Positions 1 to 7,197 are shown, counted from the first letter of the stretch. The stretch is 8,504 nt of DNA from GCA-020348365 sp964347995 (GCA_964347995.1 CAYGBA010000064.1:1-8504); one strand, 5' to 3'. The notes: generated by a model not told the origin, from the letters alone. Made by a program: numbers and translations.

Positions 1-66
1 TCTTTGGCTCTTCTTTGTGAAATGAGTATTTAAGAGATGCGAATGATAAAAAACTTAGAATTCGCC

Positions 67-113
67 CCGTTCACTAAAGTGTCCGTTCACAAATCTTATA
101 TCTGTCCGTTTAC
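67..113. repeat. Three spaced copies of CCGTTCAC/CCGTTTAC
   Basis: The copies lie at 67-74 (CCGTTCAC), 83-90 (CCGTTCAC, preceded by GT) and 106-113 (CCGTTTAC, preceded by GT). On the minus strand they read GTRAACGG, and two copies extend to GTRAACGGACA. Starts are 16 and 23 bases apart. A TATA-like CTTATATC (95-102) lies between copies 2 and 3, so they could be operator sites. They could also be a remnant of a mobile-element end. No function can be assigned from the sequence alone. Confidence 0.45.
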
Positions 114-147
114 ACCTCACCCTAAGTTGGTGTCACGATGAGAGGTG
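113..147. other. Possible two-tier hairpin upstream of ileS
   Basis: The outer arms CACCTC (113-118) and GAGGTG (142-147) pair perfectly. Inside them ACC (119-121) can pair with GGT (129-131) around a seven-base loop. The element lies about 85 bases before the ileS TATA box, so it is probably not part of the ileS leader. It may belong to an upstream transcript or be chance. No T-run follows, so it is not called a terminator. Confidence 0.2.
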
Positions 148-219
148 GCCGCGAAATTCAAGGCTTATTCTAGACGTTTGCCCACACTGGACCCTAACCG
201 CTCAAGAATCGGAAAAGAA

Positions 220-237
220 TATAACACTTCTATAAAA
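220..237 (+). promoter_or_regulatory. Putative archaeal promoter of ileS
   Basis: TATAAAA at 231-237 is the best TATA-box candidate, with a second A/T-rich box, TATAAC, at 220-225. A purine run GGAAAAG at 211-217 could act as a BRE. With the usual archaeal spacing of about 26 bases from the box centre, transcription from the 231-237 box would begin near 260, leaving a short leader that carries the GGAGG at 271-275. The position fits an archaeal promoter, but the start site is inferred. Confidence 0.45.
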
Positions 238-270
238 TCGAGAAATCCTACCAATATAAGCTTTGAAACT

Positions 271-275
271 GGAGG
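271..275 (+). promoter_or_regulatory. SD GGAGG abutting the first ileS ATG
   Basis: GGAGG sits directly against the ATG at 276 with no spacer, which is unusually close for ribosome binding. It is 12 bases from an in-frame TTG at 288, from which the protein would begin M-F-K-E-V, and 33 bases from the ATG at 309. An in-frame TGA at 264-266 rules out any start further upstream. The SD therefore leaves the true start open between 276 and 288. Confidence 0.5.
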
Positions 276-3200
276 ATGAAGAGGGCTTTGTTCAAAGAAG
301 TAGAGCCTATGGTTGACTTTCCGAAACTTGAACGTCGCACCCTAGGGTTCTGGGAGAAGATGGATGCCTTCCAAAAGCGTGTAGCCCTGAACCGAGACAA
401 GAGACGCTGGTCTTTTATGGATGGACCTATCACGGCGAACAACCCCATGGGTGTCCACCACGCCTGGGGACGTACGTACAAGGATGTTTTTCAGCGCTAC
501 AGAGCCATGAGAGGATTCGATGAACGCTACCAGAATGGCTTCGACTGCCAAGGGCTCTGGATTGAGGTTGAGGTTGAACGGGAACTCGGCTTCAAGTCTA
601 AGCGTGACATCGAGGCCTACGGAATCGCCGAATTCGTTAGAAGGTGTAAACAGAGGGCCCTTCGCTACGCCGCCATGCAGGTTGAGCAGTCTATTCGACT
701 AGGGTACTGGATGAACTGGGATGACCCCCAGCTCCTACGCAGGTTGGCAGATGGCCTTGAGAATGAGGAAGAGGTTTTGACCATTGAAGGACCCAAGGGT
801 CCCGTGTCTGATACAGTTGAGAGTCTTGTCAGCAGGCTGGGAACACCTCAGCTGGGCGGCTCATACTTCACCTTCTCCGACGAGAACAACTACACAATCT
901 GGGCTGTCCTCAAGAAATGCCACGAACGCGGATGGATATACAAAGGCAGAGACGTGATGCCTTGGTGTCCCCGCTGCTCAACCGCTCTGTCCGAGCACGA
1001 GATAGTGACGGAGGGCTACAGAGAAATGACCCATATAGGGCTCACACTGAGGTTTCCCCTTCGCGAACGACCTGGGGAAGCACTTCTGGTCTGGACGACG
1101 ACTCCTTGGACGCTCTCTTCCAACGTGGCCGCGGCGGTTCATCCCGATATGTGCTATGTGAAGGTTCGTCATAACGGGGAAGTCTTTTATCTAGCCAAGG
1201 CCGCTCTAAACCAAGCTTTTTCTGACGGAGACTACAAGGTAATCAAAGAGCTTTTGGGGAAGGATATGGTCGGCTGGACCTACGATGGTCCATTCGATGA
1301 ACTTCCTGCCGAGCAGAAGTTGGGCGCTGTTGCTGCTCACCGAGTTATACCTTGGACGGAGGTAAGCGAGGTTGAGGGCACAGGCATAGTTCACATAGCG
1401 CCGGGCTGCGGAAAGGAGGACCTCGAGCTTGGTAGAGAATATGACTTGCCTGCTGTGGCCCCGCTGAATGAGTTCGGCGTCTTTGTTGAGGGTTTCAGCT
1501 GGCTCACGGGCACCCATGTCTATGAATCGGCTGAGCCGATCATCGAGAACCTCAGAGAGAAAGGGCTACTCGTTAACGCTGAGGATTTCACCCACCGCTA
1601 TCCAGTTTGCTGGCGTTGTGACAGCGAGCTTGTATTCCGCCTCGTTGACGAGTGGTTCATCTCCATGGGAGAGAAGCTCGACAAGCCGCTTGAAGAGGTT
1701 AATGAACAGGAGAAGGAGAATAACCTTCGCTATCAGATAATGAACGTGGCCAAGCAGGTTCGCTGGATCCCGGATTTCGGTCTACAGCATGAGCTTGACT
1801 GGTTGCGGAACATGGATGATTGGATGATCTCCAAGAAGAGGTACTGGGGCTTGGCCCTGCCGATATGGGAATGCAAGGAGTGCGGAAACTTCGATGTGAT
1901 AGGCAGCAAGGAAGAGTTAGAGTCACGGGCTGTCGAGGGCTGGCAGGGCTTCAAGGGGCACACCCCGCATCGACCCTGGATAGACGCGGTGAAGATCAAA
2001 TGTTCTAAGTGTGGAGTGGTCATCTGTCGCATCCAAGACGTGGGCAACCCGTGGCTGGACGCGGGTATAGTTGCTTACTCCACGCTCGACTATCGCCATG
2101 ATAGAGACTACTGGGGGAAATGGTTCCCCGCTGATCTGATCTGCGAGTCCTTGCCAGGGCAGTTCCGAAACTGGTTCTACTCCATGTTAGTCATGAGCAC
2201 TATCTTGGAGCGTCGCGCGCCCTTCCGCACATGCTTCGGTCACGGCATCGTGCTGGATGAGAAGGGGCAGGAGATGCACAAGTCCTCCGGCAACGTGATC
2301 TGGTTTGACGATGCTGCTGAAACCATGGGCGCGGATGTTATGCGGTGGATATACTGCACCAGTAGACCTGAAAGCAATATTCTCTTCGGTCACACATTGG
2401 CGAACGAGGTCAAGCGGCAGTTTCTGATCCCCTTGTGGAACGTCTACAGTTTCTTTGTGACATATGCCAACCTAGACAAGTGGACACCAAAAGCGGCTAC
2501 GACTCCGTGCTCACTCTTAGACCGCTGGGTCCTCTCAAAGCTTCAAACCCTTATTCAAGATGTCACCGATCGTCTGGAAGACTACGATCCATATGATGCC
2601 GCGGCAAGCTTAGAGCAGTTCGTGGACGAGCTTTCGCGATGGTATGTCCGCCGTTCACGGCGAAGGTTCTGGAAGAGCGAGGCAGATGTGGACAAAAGGG
2701 CTGGGTACACAACCTTATATGCTTGTCTGACGACTCTTGTGAGACTTCTGGCGCCGTTTCTTCCCTTCCTTGCTGAAAATATGTATCAGAACTTGGTGCG
2801 TACTGTGAGATCTGCGGCTCCTGAGGGTGTGCATCACAACGATTGGCCGGCGGCTGATAAGTCTCTCATTGACATAGACCTGATGGCAGACATGGATTTG
2901 GTTGTTACAGTCTGCGGTCTAGGGCGTTCAGCTCGCAACAAGGCTGGAATAAAGCTACGGCAGCCTCTGTGCAGGGCAAAGGTTGTGTCAGATGAGCTCT
3001 CACTGGAGAGACTGCGTAGGTTCACAGAACTGATCAAAGATGAGCTCAATCTGAAGGAGCTGGTCTTGACGACGCAAAAGGAGGAATTGGTAACTTATGA
3101 GATACAACCGTTACCACACATACTCGGAAAGAAGTATGGAAAACTGTTTCCCAAACTGCAAGCAGCCGTGGCACACATGGACACCGACGATCTCCTTCAG

Positions 3201-3662
3201 AAGCTTCAAGAAGATCAGAGGGTTGAGGTAAAAGTGGACGATAGAACTGTCAGCGTGCTTCTAGAGGAAGTCGAAGTACGCGCCCGACCGAAACAAGACT
3301 ACGCCCTAGCGGAAGAGCAAGGTGTCGTCGTTGGAGTGGACACGGTGCTCACGGAAGAACTGAAGAAGGAGGGGGCAGCCCGCGACATCGTGCGCCGCAT
3401 ACAGAACCAACGCAAAGAAGCAGGTTTTGACATAGCCGATGAGATCGAGACCTACTATGAAGCCGGACCTTGGCCCACAGAGGTCTTCAGAACTTATGAA
3501 GATTACATAGCCTCAGAGACCCTGTCTACATCCATACGAAAGGCTGAACCCCCAGCAAGGGCAATACCTGTGGAAGCATATGTAGCAGAATACGAGATTG
3601 AAGGCGATACACTCAAGCTTGGGCTAATTCGTAAGAAGAAAACGCCAAAGTGCGCTAAATGA
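276..3662 (+). CDS. ileS: Isoleucyl-tRNA synthetase (IleRS), type-2-like
   Basis: This cytosolic class I enzyme charges tRNA-Ile with isoleucine. The 1128 residues are full length for the type-2 form. The catalytic signature is variant: GVHH (59-62) stands where HIGH is expected, within PMGVHHAWGRTYKD, and EMHKS (666-670) replaces KMSKS, keeping its second lysine. The editing (CP1) domain looks intact, with WTTTPWTL (273-280) and HIAPGCGKED (373-382). Cysteine pairs CPRC (231-234), CWRC (445-448), CKEC (533-536) and CSKC (576-579) suggest zinc binding. PGQFRNWFY (627-635) replaces the common GQDQxRGWFY. The anticodon-binding helical region spans about 715-900, and a DUF5915-like tail follows from about 1000. 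From memory, this motif combination is typical of a synthetase clade common in Chloroflexota. The ATG at 276 is used; TTG at 288 is plausible (see the SD entry). The gene stands alone behind its own promoter. Confidence 0.97.
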   Translation: MKRALFKEVEPMVDFPKLERRTLGFWEKMDAFQKRVALNRDKRRWSFMDGPITANNPMGVHHAWGRTYKDVFQRYRAMRGFDERYQNGFDCQGLWIEVEVERELGFKSKRDIEAYGIAEFVRRCKQRALRYAAMQVEQSIRLGYWMNWDDPQLLRRLADGLENEEEVLTIEGPKGPVSDTVESLVSRLGTPQLGGSYFTFSDENNYTIWAVLKKCHERGWIYKGRDVMPWCPRCSTALSEHEIVTEGYREMTHIGLTLRFPLRERPGEALLVWTTTPWTLSSNVAAAVHPDMCYVKVRHNGEVFYLAKAALNQAFSDGDYKVIKELLGKDMVGWTYDGPFDELPAEQKLGAVAAHRVIPWTEVSEVEGTGIVHIAPGCGKEDLELGREYDLPAVAPLNEFGVFVEGFSWLTGTHVYESAEPIIENLREKGLLVNAEDFTHRYPVCWRCDSELVFRLVDEWFISMGEKLDKPLEEVNEQEKENNLRYQIMNVAKQVRWIPDFGLQHELDWLRNMDDWMISKKRYWGLALPIWECKECGNFDVIGSKEELESRAVEGWQGFKGHTPHRPWIDAVKIKCSKCGVVICRIQDVGNPWLDAGIVAYSTLDYRHDRDYWGKWFPADLICESLPGQFRNWFYSMLVMSTILERRAPFRTCFGHGIVLDEKGQEMHKSSGNVIWFDDAAETMGADVMRWIYCTSRPESNILFGHTLANEVKRQFLIPLWNVYSFFVTYANLDKWTPKAATTPCSLLDRWVLSKLQTLIQDVTDRLEDYDPYDAAASLEQFVDELSRWYVRRSRRRFWKSEADVDKRAGYTTLYACLTTLVRLLAPFLPFLAENMYQNLVRTVRSAAPEGVHHNDWPAADKSLIDIDLMADMDLVVTVCGLGRSARNKAGIKLRQPLCRAKVVSDELSLERLRRFTELIKDELNLKELVLTTQKEELVTYEIQPLPHILGKKYGKLFPKLQAAVAHMDTDDLLQKLQEDQRVEVKVDDRTVSVLLEEVEVRARPKQDYALAEEQGVVVGVDTVLTEELKKEGAARDIVRRIQNQRKEAGFDIADEIETYYEAGPWPTEVFRTYEDYIASETLSTSIRKAEPPARAIPVEAYVAEYEIEGDTLKLGLIRKKKTPKCAK

Positions 3663-3795
3663 GCGAAAGCAGGGGCATGCTTGTTTCTACACGTATTGCA
3701 ACAACGGCAAAAGCGTGCATACTATAAAGTGCGCAAGAGTAGTCGAGAGATGTGAGATTAACCGATCGACAAGATGCAGTTTTGGATGATCTACA
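3663..3795 (+). other. ileS-GYD intergenic region with imperfect hairpin
   Basis: This is a 133-base spacer with no coding region. GCATGCTT (3675-3682) can pair with AAGCGTGC (3711-3718) over eight positions with one G-U, around a 28-base loop. No T-run follows, so it is a weak candidate for an ileS 3' end structure. I looked for a tRNA fold and found none. Confidence 0.3.
3722..3729 (+). promoter_or_regulatory. Putative TATA box of the GYD gene
   Basis: CTATAAAG at 3722-3729 is a good archaeal TATA-like box. Initiation about 26 bases downstream, near 3752, would leave a leader of roughly 45 bases before the ATG at 3796. This suggests that the GYD gene is transcribed on its own and not by read-through from ileS. 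It is inferred from sequence and spacing only. Confidence 0.4.
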
Positions 3796-4101
3796 ATGAA
3801 AAAGGGCGAAACCTTAAGTTACCAAGTCTCCCATCTTAAAGAAGGGAATATTCATATGTTGTTTGTGACGCTTTTGGTGCCAAAGGGAAAAGGCGCAAAG
3901 GCCGTAAAATATTTGAGGGAACTCAAGGCTCCGAAGAGAATCAAAATCCGTGACATATACTTCACCTTTGGGAGATACGACGGCATAATAATCTTCGAGG
4001 CTCCTAGTACCAGCGAGGCTATGGACTTCACCATGAAAGTGGGTTTTGAGACACACTATACAATGGAAACCCTAACAGCGGTCCAAGCAAGAAAATCCTA
4101 G
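3796..4101 (+). CDS. Small GYD-domain protein
   Basis: This 101-residue, probably soluble protein has a ferredoxin-like alpha/beta pattern. A strand (MLFVTLLV, 21-28) leads into a charged helix (about 31-44), then the signature strand FTFGRYDGIIIFEAP (56-70) and a helix SEAMDFTMKVG (73-83). GRYD (59-62) with its following hydrophobic strand matches the GYD family (PF08734 as I recall), whose biochemical role is not known to me. The first 20 residues lie outside the domain. An in-frame ATG at 3856 (Met21), with GAAGGG at 3841-3846 nine bases before it, would give an 81-residue protein starting exactly at the domain. The 3796 start has only a weak GGATGAT upstream. The gene is convergent with the protease gene, 42 bases away. 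Confidence 0.8.
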   Translation: MKKGETLSYQVSHLKEGNIHMLFVTLLVPKGKGAKAVKYLRELKAPKRIKIRDIYFTFGRYDGIIIFEAPSTSEAMDFTMKVGFETHYTMETLTAVQARKS

Positions 4102-4143
4102 AGCCTCCTTTCTTTCCGTTCGACCTGAGTATTGGCCTCGATA

Positions 4144-5259
4144 CTAGATTAAGAAAGGAAACGACATAAAGAATATTGCAACCATCCCCAGAGCAGCCAG
4201 TTTCCTCCAAGTTGTAACTTTTGACGCGCTGTCCAACGGACCTGGGTGTCGCATGAACGAAAAGAAGATTGCAATCATTGCCCATACGATAAACGACTCC
4301 CAGACAAAGAAACCCAAAACTAGGAAAGCTATGATCGCAAGGTACGACATGATGGTGCGTGCTCTTTTTCCAAGGAAGGTTTCCGCGATGTGGCCGCCAT
4401 CGAACATTCCCACCGGTATCAAATTGAGTGACGTAACGATCATTCCAATCCAACCCGCAAAGGCAACTGGATGTGGTGATACCGCAAGTATTCCTGTGCC
4501 ATTGCTTGGTGGAGCTCCTAAGGGTTGAATGTATCGCATAATCAACAAAAACAACGGTGAGATTGGAAGCGTGGGGGCTCCTTCAGGAATCCGAATATAA
4601 CTTGAAAGGGGAATGCCTATGATCGTAGCAGCGATTGCCACGAGAAAACCTATGATTGGGCCAGTGGAACCGATGTCAAATAAGGCGTCTCTGTTGGGCG
4701 GGAGAGATTTTTGGCGGATGACGGCTCCGAACGTGCCTATCGGAGGGGGTCCTGGTATGAAGTAAGGATAGGTGGCTTCTACTTTGTGTTTGTCAGCTGC
4801 GATCTTATGGCCCATCTCATGAGATCCCAGCACGCCCATGATTGCGGCCGTGAACATCACCGCTCCAACTAGATACCATGATTGACTGGTGATGCCCAAG
4901 TCGGAATAGAAAAACATCGATTGCAGGTATCCGGCAAGAAACACGGTTGCCAGCGTGGCAAAGAGCAACACCATATTTATGGTTTTTCGGCTGGGCTTTG
5001 TAGCCGGTTTGCGCATAGCTTTCAGCACGATTTTCCCTTCTTCGCTTCTAAGAATTGGAACAAAACCTAGGGGATCTAGACGATCCACAAGCCTCAGAAA
5101 AGCCTTCTTTGAGTCTTCTTGTGCTCTTATGTGGAAGGTCGGTACGCCGTACTCAACAAAGCCGTCTTCCACCTGAAATTCAGACTCAACCATGCTGCGT
5201 AACTGTTCAAATGGAACAATTTCAGCATCGGGCTCGGTGAGAAAACTGTTTGAAGACAT
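4144..5259 (-). CDS. Site-2-type intramembrane metalloprotease (M50)
   Basis: This membrane zinc protease is expected to cut substrates within or next to the bilayer. Residue numbers here count from the TTG at 5283. A soluble N-terminal alpha/beta domain (about 20-95) precedes the first membrane segment (about 102-122). HEMGH (155-159) supplies the zinc-binding histidines and catalytic glutamate. GPIIGF (208-213) and NLIPVGMFDGGH (287-298) are the other conserved pieces, and D295 is the likely third zinc ligand. About six to eight hydrophobic segments extend to the C-terminus. I place the start at ATG 5259 (371 residues), not TTG 5283 (379 residues), because a TATA-like box at 5293-5299 would start transcription near 5270, downstream of the TTG. 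No PDZ domain is seen. The substrate is unknown; anti-sigma cleavage seen in bacteria cannot be assumed here. Confidence 0.93.
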   Translation of the reverse strand: MSSNSFLTEPDAEIVPFEQLRSMVESEFQVEDGFVEYGVPTFHIRAQEDSKKAFLRLVDRLDPLGFVPILRSEEGKIVLKAMRKPATKPSRKTINMVLLFATLATVFLAGYLQSMFFYSDLGITSQSWYLVGAVMFTAAIMGVLGSHEMGHKIAADKHKVEATYPYFIPGPPPIGTFGAVIRQKSLPPNRDALFDIGSTGPIIGFLVAIAATIIGIPLSSYIRIPEGAPTLPISPLFLLIMRYIQPLGAPPSNGTGILAVSPHPVAFAGWIGMIVTSLNLIPVGMFDGGHIAETFLGKRARTIMSYLAIIAFLVLGFFVWESFIVWAMIAIFFSFMRHPGPLDSASKVTTWRKLAALGMVAIFFMSFPFLI

Positions 5260-5292
5260 TACCTTTTCAATACTCGTGAACAACTTGGCAGA

Positions 5293-5299
5293 TTATAAG
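5293..5299 (-). promoter_or_regulatory. TATA-like box of the site-2 protease gene
   Basis: Reading the minus strand, CTTATAA lies within ACTTATAATC (5300-5291). Its centre is about 37 bases before the A of the ATG at 5259. With the usual spacing, transcription would begin near 5270, giving a leader of only about ten bases. No good SD stands before that ATG (only AAAAGG, two bases away), which fits a nearly leaderless mRNA. Confidence 0.45.
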
Positions 5300-5374
5300 T
5301 TTAGTGCTAGCTTTGTTCTGCGCTTTGCTGCACACGAGTGTATTTCTAAATCGCCGTTGAACTCTGTCAATAAT

Positions 5375-5382
5375 CTTATAAG
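5375..5382 (+). promoter_or_regulatory. Upstream TATA-like box for the zinc-ribbon gene
   Basis: CTTATAAG at 5375-5382 would give a start near 5405, placing the inverted repeat at 5404-5423 at the very 5' end of the transcript. A second A/T box, CATATAT at 5422-5428, would instead start transcription near 5451, exactly at the ATG. The sequence does not decide between the two. Confidence 0.35.
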
Positions 5383-5403
5383 TATGTGGTGTGGATAGTT
5401 GTT

Positions 5404-5423
5404 TGGCATATCTTACGATGCCA
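5404..5423. promoter_or_regulatory. Perfect inverted repeat TGGCAT-N8-ATGCCA
   Basis: The arms 5404-5409 and 5418-5423 are perfect six-base complements around eight bases. The right arm overlaps the CATATAT box at 5422-5428, and the element ends 27 bases before the ATG at 5451. It could be an operator for a dimeric regulator, or a hairpin at the start of the leader, depending on which promoter is used. There is one copy in the window. Confidence 0.35.
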
Positions 5424-5450
5424 TATATCTAGACCGTGGAGACGCGCAAC

Positions 5451-5681
5451 ATGATTGTTGAATGTGGGATTTGCGGCGACGCTCTTAAGAGATCACGAGA
5501 AGTTCATTTCGTGCGCTATCGTTGTCCCCGCTGCCAGATTCTCTACTATGTTTGCTTTCCCACCGAGCCGCCTGATCTAACAAGAACGCGTCAGAAACCG
5601 GAAAGACCATCGATCTTCGTGTTGTCATTTCCTTTTGCTGTTATTGCGATTCTCGAATTGTTTTATCATCTCTTCATATGA
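5451..5681 (+). CDS. Small zinc-ribbon protein with C-terminal membrane helix
   Basis: I do not recognise the family. The 76-residue protein starts MIVECGICGD. CGIC and CPRC, 16 residues apart, form a four-cysteine zinc-ribbon pattern, and a further cysteine follows seven residues after the second knuckle. A proline- and charge-rich linker leads to a hydrophobic segment covering roughly the last 20 residues, which is a likely membrane anchor with the ribbon on the cytoplasmic side. A GTG at 5436 would add five residues. I prefer ATG 5451 because GGAG (5438-5441) lies nine bases before it and overlaps the GTG. The gene sits in the gap between two minus-strand genes and converges with the glycosyltransferase, nine bases away. 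Possible roles include protein binding at the membrane, but no function is assigned. Confidence 0.65.
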   Translation: MIVECGICGDALKRSREVHFVRYRCPRCQILYYVCFPTEPPDLTRTRQKPERPSIFVLSFPFAVIAILELFYHLFI

Positions 5682-5690
5682 TAGAGATTT

Positions 5691-7145
5691 TCATTGTCGA
5701 GATAGTGACGGGCTTTCAGGTTTTTTCCAAGGGCCTCTTTTTCCAAGGATATACTTGATCATACAGTCGAAGCGGGCGGAGACGTTGATGAACCTCAGGA
5801 TGCTGTAGAGCGGTGTGTAGAAGAGTAGTCGTTTATGGTTATAACGGTCGTAGGTGAACTTCAGGGCGACGGCTTGCTGTATGATTCCAACTGCTAGCAT
5901 AAGTGGCAGAAACATTAGTAGGTTGTAGAGGAAGAATAGTCTATCTGGAGCGAACCAATAGAGCAGAGGGATTCCTAAGACTGCGGTCAGTTCTACAGCG
6001 GCACCTCCGTATCCCGTGATTAGGCAGTACCATAAGAGGAGGCTTAGCCATCGTCTGCGTAGAAGCAATTTCTTGTGTATGCCAAGTATGTTGTGGAGGC
6101 CACCTAGGAACCATCGTATTCTCTGATCCCAGAAGGTCTTGAATGAATCGGGTGCTAGCGTTGTACTTCGAGCCTTGTCCAGATAACCAACACGGAATCC
6201 TCTCCTTTGAATCTCCAACGTTATCTCAAGATCTTCCGTGATGGACTCCGCCTTCTTTTCGCAAAGAACTCTTCGCAATATATGGGTCTTGAACAAGCCT
6301 ATGGGTCCTGGAACTACGAGAACCGCGTTTGCGAGGGCTTGTGCGCAACGAAATATCCCTAGCCCTTGGCTATATTCTAGTTGCTGGAGGATGATGAAGA
6401 ATTTTGGCGCGCGCGTATTTCCGTCTGACGGGTGTATGTAGCCGGTGACTGCAGCTCTATCATCTATGTCCATCGCGTTAGATAACTGCTTGAGGGCATC
6501 AGGCTTCCATCGTGAGTCTGCGTCTACTATTGCGGTTACTTCTCCGGCGGCTTTGTCGACGCCTGTTTTTATGGCCTGTGCTTTGCCTAGGTTTTCTTCG
6601 TGTCTGATGATTTCTCCGTGGATATAAGGCCAAACTCTCTGGTTCAGCTTGATGGTTGTTTGTGCCACTTCGTTTGTGTGATCGGTGCTTCCGTCGTCTA
6701 CTACTATGATTTCGGCGTAGTTGGGGTAGCGAATTACGCTTCTGAAAAGGCTTGCGATGCATTTGGATATGGTTTTTTCCTCGTTGTAGGCGGGGATAAC
6801 CAAGGAGACCGTGGGGTAATAGTTGCTTTCTTCTTTTGCCTGTCTTCGCTTCCAGATCCATGCGGCGACTACGAGGCTTCCACCGATTGCTATTGAGAGG
6901 AAGGTGTACCAGAGGTAGAAGAACGCTGCTGTTGTGTGCCATAGCCAGTGGGTTGGTTGGAGAGTTGGAGTGTAGCCGAAGCCGTGGATAATAGCATGTT
7001 CGGTGAGAATGGGGAACCATCGCCATACAAGGTATGCTAAGATGAAGGGTACGCCAAAGAGGATATGTTGCAGTTTTGTAGTGTTAGTTCGCTTAGCTTC
7101 GCTGATATTGCTTTCGTTCATTCGTCGCTTTCCCCATTTCTTCAT
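5691..7145 (-). CDS. Membrane GT2 glycosyltransferase, processive synthase type
   Basis: This 484-residue inner-membrane enzyme is expected to transfer sugars from a nucleotide-sugar donor to a growing chain or lipid. Two N-terminal hydrophobic segments (about 28-48 and 73-98) precede a cytoplasmic GT-A domain with VIPAYNEE (116-123), VVDDGSTD (148-155), the metal-binding DAD (208-210), the catalytic-base TED (303-305) and QRIRW (341-345). These are the D, DxD, TED and QxxRW signatures of cellulose, hyaluronan and poly-GlcNAc synthases. Further hydrophobic segments lie at about 366-398 and 403-427. The length is near that of PgaC-type enzymes. The sugar cannot be read from sequence. ATG 7145 is used; ATG 7121 (Met9) is an alternative, with GGGGA upstream. 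The gene upstream on the same strand encodes a secreted repeat protein, so an envelope role is reasonable. No PgaA, PgaB or PgaD partner is visible. Confidence 0.92.
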   Translation of the reverse strand: MKKWGKRRMNESNISEAKRTNTTKLQHILFGVPFILAYLVWRWFPILTEHAIIHGFGYTPTLQPTHWLWHTTAAFFYLWYTFLSIAIGGSLVVAAWIWKRRQAKEESNYYPTVSLVIPAYNEEKTISKCIASLFRSVIRYPNYAEIIVVDDGSTDHTNEVAQTTIKLNQRVWPYIHGEIIRHEENLGKAQAIKTGVDKAAGEVTAIVDADSRWKPDALKQLSNAMDIDDRAAVTGYIHPSDGNTRAPKFFIILQQLEYSQGLGIFRCAQALANAVLVVPGPIGLFKTHILRRVLCEKKAESITEDLEITLEIQRRGFRVGYLDKARSTTLAPDSFKTFWDQRIRWFLGGLHNILGIHKKLLLRRRWLSLLLWYCLITGYGGAAVELTAVLGIPLLYWFAPDRLFFLYNLLMFLPLMLAVGIIQQAVALKFTYDRYNHKRLLFYTPLYSILRFINVSARFDCMIKYILGKRGPWKKPESPSLSRQ

Positions 7146-7197
7146 CTTCTCTCATTACTAAAATGGCTTCTTAGTAAACGGGAATACTGTTTTAATC

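Larger units (their letters stand above)
1..275. other. Non-coding region upstream of ileS
   Basis: I see no coding region here on either strand. It holds three copies of a CCGTTCAC-like 8-mer (67-113), a possible two-tier hairpin (113-147), a TATA-like CTTATATC at 95-102 that reads about equally well on both strands, and the ileS promoter and SD near its right end. On the minus strand no ATG follows the 95-102 box inside the window, so any divergent gene would have to start left of base 1. Confidence 0.6.

Noticed and set aside
67..113. CRISPR-like array
   Set aside because: The repeats are only 8 bases and the spacing is 16 and 23, with no longer shared repeat and no cas genes.
3663..3795. 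Possible tRNA or C/D-box RNA between ileS and the GYD gene
   Set aside because: No cloverleaf pairing is found, and GGATGATC near 3784 does not match the C-box consensus; it reads better as leader sequence.
4028..4453. Open frame of 141 codons overlapping the 3' ends of the GYD and protease genes
   Set aside because: It overlaps two convergent, motif-supported genes and has no domain features of its own.
6499..7026. Open frame of 175 codons on the minus strand inside the glycosyltransferase gene
   Set aside because: It is rich in R, N, S and H with no recognisable motif and overlaps a gene with complete GT2 signatures in another frame.
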